From: Rhizoctonia solani
Lineage: Eukaryota > Basidiomycota > Agaricomycetes > Cantharellales > Ceratobasidiaceae
Direction of reading: 5' to 3'
DNA: 64,000 nucleotides
Assembly (NCBI RefSeq): GCF_016906535.1
Contig: NC_057372.1
Location: 3,081,501 to 3,145,500 of the forward strand
The translations under genes and the position numbers were made by a program. How positions within the stretch are numbered: the first letter of the stretch is position 1; each line of letters begins with the position of its first letter. The notes under the pieces were generated by a model that did not search any database, was not told the origin of the DNA, and was given only the letters and a program-made list of their open reading frames with translations. This document shows positions 60,835 to 64,000 of this stretch, piece after piece.

Positions 60835-61300
60835 AACACTGTGGGCCGTTGTACTTTTACTTTGATATGCAAGTGACATTCAATCAATGGCCATGACCTT
60901 GCGGGACCCACTTTTCAGGGCGATACGAGGTCCAGCCGGTCAAACCTGTCTTGGACACACACTACTGGTCCCCGTACTACAGAATGCCTCCAGTCAGACT
61001 AAGATTTTGCATGTCGCTGTAAATTTAGATAGTGATATATGGAGCAACTGTACTTTCTTAGACACCCCTCACTTAAAGTATAGATTGATACCCAAAATGG
61101 CAATACTTAGGCAGCCCAGAATGAGTACGAACGAAACCAACTCATTTCTAGCTTGATCACTTGCAAACAATATGCGAAATTTTCACAGTGCTTTTCATGG
61201 GGCGAGGAACTTACACTCCAAATACTTCAGTGGTGCCAGGTTTGGAGATAGTCGATTGATTCAAATTCAGCAATATACACAATGCGATATTCAAGCAACC
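60835..61300. other. Gap between convergent genes
   Basis: About 460 bases; nothing recognised. Confidence 0.4.
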
Positions 61301-64000
61301 CTATTCCAGATCTACTCCCGCAAGTTCCCAGACGGGGCCAATCGCTGTGACCAAGATGTCGTTCGAACCATAGAATCCAAGAGTATCATTGTCTTGAAAC
61401 TTCCAGGGGTCGGATACGATATCCATACGCTGGACGGGCCCATTGGGGGGATTGACTGTTGCAGTGCCCAAGCTGTTTTGCTGGCCATCGTAGCCAATAA
61501 TGGACAACTGATTCGACCCGATAAGGACAGCTGCGCTCACTGATCAACATACGATGTGCTAATCAGACATATAAATTACTCACGCCACCAGCTTTCAGTC
61601 CCAAGTAACAAAACTGGGTACTGGTTATTGACTATGATGGGTGTGCTGTTCTCGAATCCGGCTGGAAGTGGAGGCCGAGTGTCTATACTGCGGCAGGTGA
61701 CACGCGCATGGCGGTATTTGATGATGTCTGCTTGAAGTGTATCGAAGGCGCACCGGATGCCCGGGCCTGAATCCCCAATAAATGTCGCGCCGGATCCATC
61801 AATTTGTATTCTACTAATATTTTTGGCTCCGTCGTAGAACCACTCATTGGTTTGTCGCAGCGTCCCAACGCTCTGAGCAACCAAAGAAAAGCTAGCACGA
61901 TCATCTTGAAATTTCAACGCTAATTATATCTTAGTATTAGCGCTTTCAGTTAGCCCTCTCAATGACAGCACTTACGCCAATAACGGTAGCTTCCCAATAA
62001 CAATACCTGCATAGTTTCCGCCACGGGACGCTGAGCATCAGTGCCACTACCAGGATCAATTCTGCACTGAGAGAAATCCTGGTTGAAGACAAGATTTGTT
62101 GTGCTGGGCAGCACCTCGTGAACTACAGCAACCGATGGTTTTCCAAGGCTCGCAAATGCATATTTGGGATTGCCCCCTATGGCGGCTGCAACTGCTGTAA
62201 CCTGAACCGTAATCTTGAGATCCTTTGAGGTACTAAATGGGGGATTTCAACCGTAGTGCTGGTATTATTGCCGAACGACTTGAAGTTTAGCCTGGGCTCG
62301 GGCTCGCCCTCGATCTGGACGGTAACGGCGGTACCCATTGAGTCCGAGAATCGTAGGGCGCACCACGAAATGTCAAGTTGTCGACTAGTGGAATCGGTCG
62401 AACGGCTCGTCATTGTGATTTCGTAGTCAGACATATCAAGCCACTGATTCGCAAAGTCTTCGCCAAGCATCGAAAACTCGTAGATGAGCATGGGTAAACG
62501 CACAGTATAGTCAATGTAGAATGTCTTGCCCAGCTTCGAGACAGTCTTTTGAGACCCTAGTACTTGACGGAGCAGGCCGATTGCGTCGCGGTAGTCAAGA
62601 GCACAAGCCAGTGCCGTATCAAGTGCTTCCTGGTATTGAGTGCACTGCTTCCACCTGGAGAAGTCTTTTGTAATCGCAGTGTATATAGCCTGGGCGAAAA
62701 GGTCGTCCAATACTGGTTGCAGGGGAACCCCCGGTTCTACCGAGGGTTTTGCTGGATGCGAGTGCGACGAAGAGTGCGACGAAGAGTGGGAGGAGCTTGA
62801 CCCAAAGATTGAACCAATGATACTAATAACCCCTGATACAACGCTTCCGGCCGCGGAGGCTCCCGATTCAAGAGCTGAGGCTAGGAATGTTCCGCCACCA
62901 GCGGCTCCAGATCCCGTACCTACACTTGAGGCTGCGGCACTCCCGCCCCCTCCGCCGTCACCCCCGCTACCGCCATCTCCATCTGATCCTCCGCTATCAT
63001 CAGTTTGCGTCTCCTGGTTGGAATCGGGTGGATCTTCGGGATCTTCTTCAGGCTCGTACTCGTCTCGACAAATAAGGCTCTTGACGGTGCTCGAGGCCAT
63101 CTTCTCCACCGCGGCGATCGCTATCACTTCGGAGAGTTTGTCCTTATTATCCCAGAGGCCCTTGACAATACTAGTATAGGTCAGCATATAGCTACACCCG
63201 ATCTATCTAAGCGAACTCACTCTTCCGCCGCGTTTGCTAATGAGTCTGAGAGACTGGTTGCAAATGCCTCAAACGTAAAGGATTTAGGGATTTCGATGGA
63301 AACCGGAATAGGGTTGAATCCGATTTGGGTGACAGACTTCGTGGCGATCATGATGTCAAAAGACCCGTCGATTTCGAGCTGAACAGCGGAAGGACTACTG
63401 GACGTGTCCTTGGATACTTCTTTGGTTTCTCCGTCAAGAGACCCGTCTTTCTGGGAATCGGCCATGGTGATCTTGATATGGAGCTTAGTCGTCAATTGAC
63501 TATAGATAGAGAATCAATCCTAAAGCACAAGGGCAGAATGTTTATGGAACTTACTCAAACGCAAGGGTCAAAGGTCCACATTTGCTACCGTCTGCCTTGC
63601 TAAACTTCTCGATGTTTTCTATGATATGTACGGCTTGGATCACATCATCAAGAGCTGCAGGCAAGTCTGTGAAGCGCAGGACATGTTTGCCATTCTTTTC
63701 CAACAGTTCGAAAGACACGGACGCGGAGCCACCGGGTATAAAGTCAGCCTTGACGTCGACGGCTCCTGTGAAATGGGATGGCTGAGAACTGTATGCGAGA
63801 GTGATTGAGCCAAGCTCTGTTCCAAAAAGCTCAAGGCCGGCCTCGAAAGAACAGCCTTTGTTGTTTTTCTGGGTAGAAAAGCTGAAAGACGGGCCCAGTG
63901 TTGCGTTATCCTTGCCGTGCAGGACAAGTCCCAAGAACTCGATAGGTGTGGCCTTGGTGCCTATGAATTTGATGCCGCGGCTATCTTCGTCTCCCCTCAA
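61301..64000 (-). CDS. Large unrecognised protein, 3' part (continues past right edge)
   Basis: Several exons read in order: TKATPIEFLGLVLHGKDNAT, VSFELLEKNGKHVLRFTDLP, LTLAFE, then SAVQLEIDGSFDIMIATKSV, FNPIPVSIEIPKSFTFEAFA, a disordered Gly/Ser/Asp-rich linker (GGSDGDGGSGGDGGGGGS) and a Ser-His repeat. Then QAIYTAITKDFSRWKQCTQY, IYEFSMLGEDFANQWLD, VTVQIEGEPEPRLNFKSFG, ITVQVTAVAAAIGGNPKYAF, EWFYDGAKNISRIQIDGSG and GPVWELAGVDLE with stop at 61301. Near 62243 a five-C run breaks the frame (VEIP on one side, FSTSKDLKIT on the other); a sixth C would repair it. Beta-rich outer parts, no catalytic motif or membrane segment recognised. The N-terminus lies beyond the window. Confidence 0.6.

Noticed and set aside
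61172..61543. 123-codon plus-strand frame
   Set aside because: Antisense to the last exon of the right-edge gene.
1..64000. Searched by eye for tRNA, rRNA, CRISPR arrays, telomere repeats and transposase or reverse-transcriptase motifs
   Set aside because: None could be supported.

Overview
The window reads as nuclear DNA from a filamentous basidiomycete. Coding regions are split by many short introns of about 45-65 bases with GT..AG ends and CTNA-like branch sites. Intergenic stretches are short and no operons are seen. The gene content (DUF6533 membrane protein, BTB-like protein, TPR-CHAT protein, caspase-type C14 peptidase, several P450s and secreted pectin- and hemicellulose-degrading enzymes) fits a plant-associated Agaricomycete such as a Rhizoctonia/Ceratobasidium-type fungus. 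That species guess is inference.

Layout. 0-6 kb: 5' part of a GH35 beta-galactosidase (minus strand), a BTB-like protein, and a tandem pair of small orphan paralogs. 6-17 kb: two copies of one MFS transporter gene in inverted orientation (arms 6.3-8.4 and 14.5-16.6 kb). They flank a DUF6533 membrane protein, an unrecognised low-complexity protein and a GH51 alpha-L-arabinofuranosidase. The left copy is riddled with single-base gaps; the right copy reads through. 17-18.4 kb: a gene-free strip with a 207-base foldback (MITE-like) element and three further hairpins. 18.4-28 kb: MAD2, an Hsp70-like (HSPA12-type) ATPase, a single-pass membrane protein with a cytoplasmic ZZ-like zinc finger, and a multi-pass membrane glycoprotein. 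28-40 kb: a P450, a secreted PL3 pectate lyase, a secreted FAD-linked oxidase and a caspase-type C14 peptidase. 41-51 kb: a proline/glutamine-rich probable nuclear protein, a second P450 and a tandem pair of Gre2-like reductases. 51.9-55 kb: a compact housekeeping block (Acl4-like ribosomal chaperone, Vps51-like GARP subunit, one unrecognised gene). 55-64 kb: a third P450, a TPR-CHAT protein and a large unrecognised protein that runs off the right edge.

How genes relate. GH35, GH51 and PL3 together would attack pectin and its arabinan/galactan side chains; MFS, P450s, FAD oxidase and reductases look like uptake and small-molecule metabolism. The metabolic genes often carry a TATA box 35-85 bases before the ATG. 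MAD2, the Acl4-like gene and two unrecognised genes instead have CACGTG boxes nearby. The caspase-type and CHAT proteins are both clan CD (caspase-fold) and could act in programmed death or self/non-self responses; this is inference from the families.

Caution on sequence quality: several otherwise well-conserved genes (TPR-CHAT, Acl4-like, GH51, right-edge gene, left MFS copy) contain one-base frame breaks, several in or near homopolymers. These may be consensus errors rather than true mutations. No tRNA, rRNA, CRISPR or intact transposase gene was recognised.
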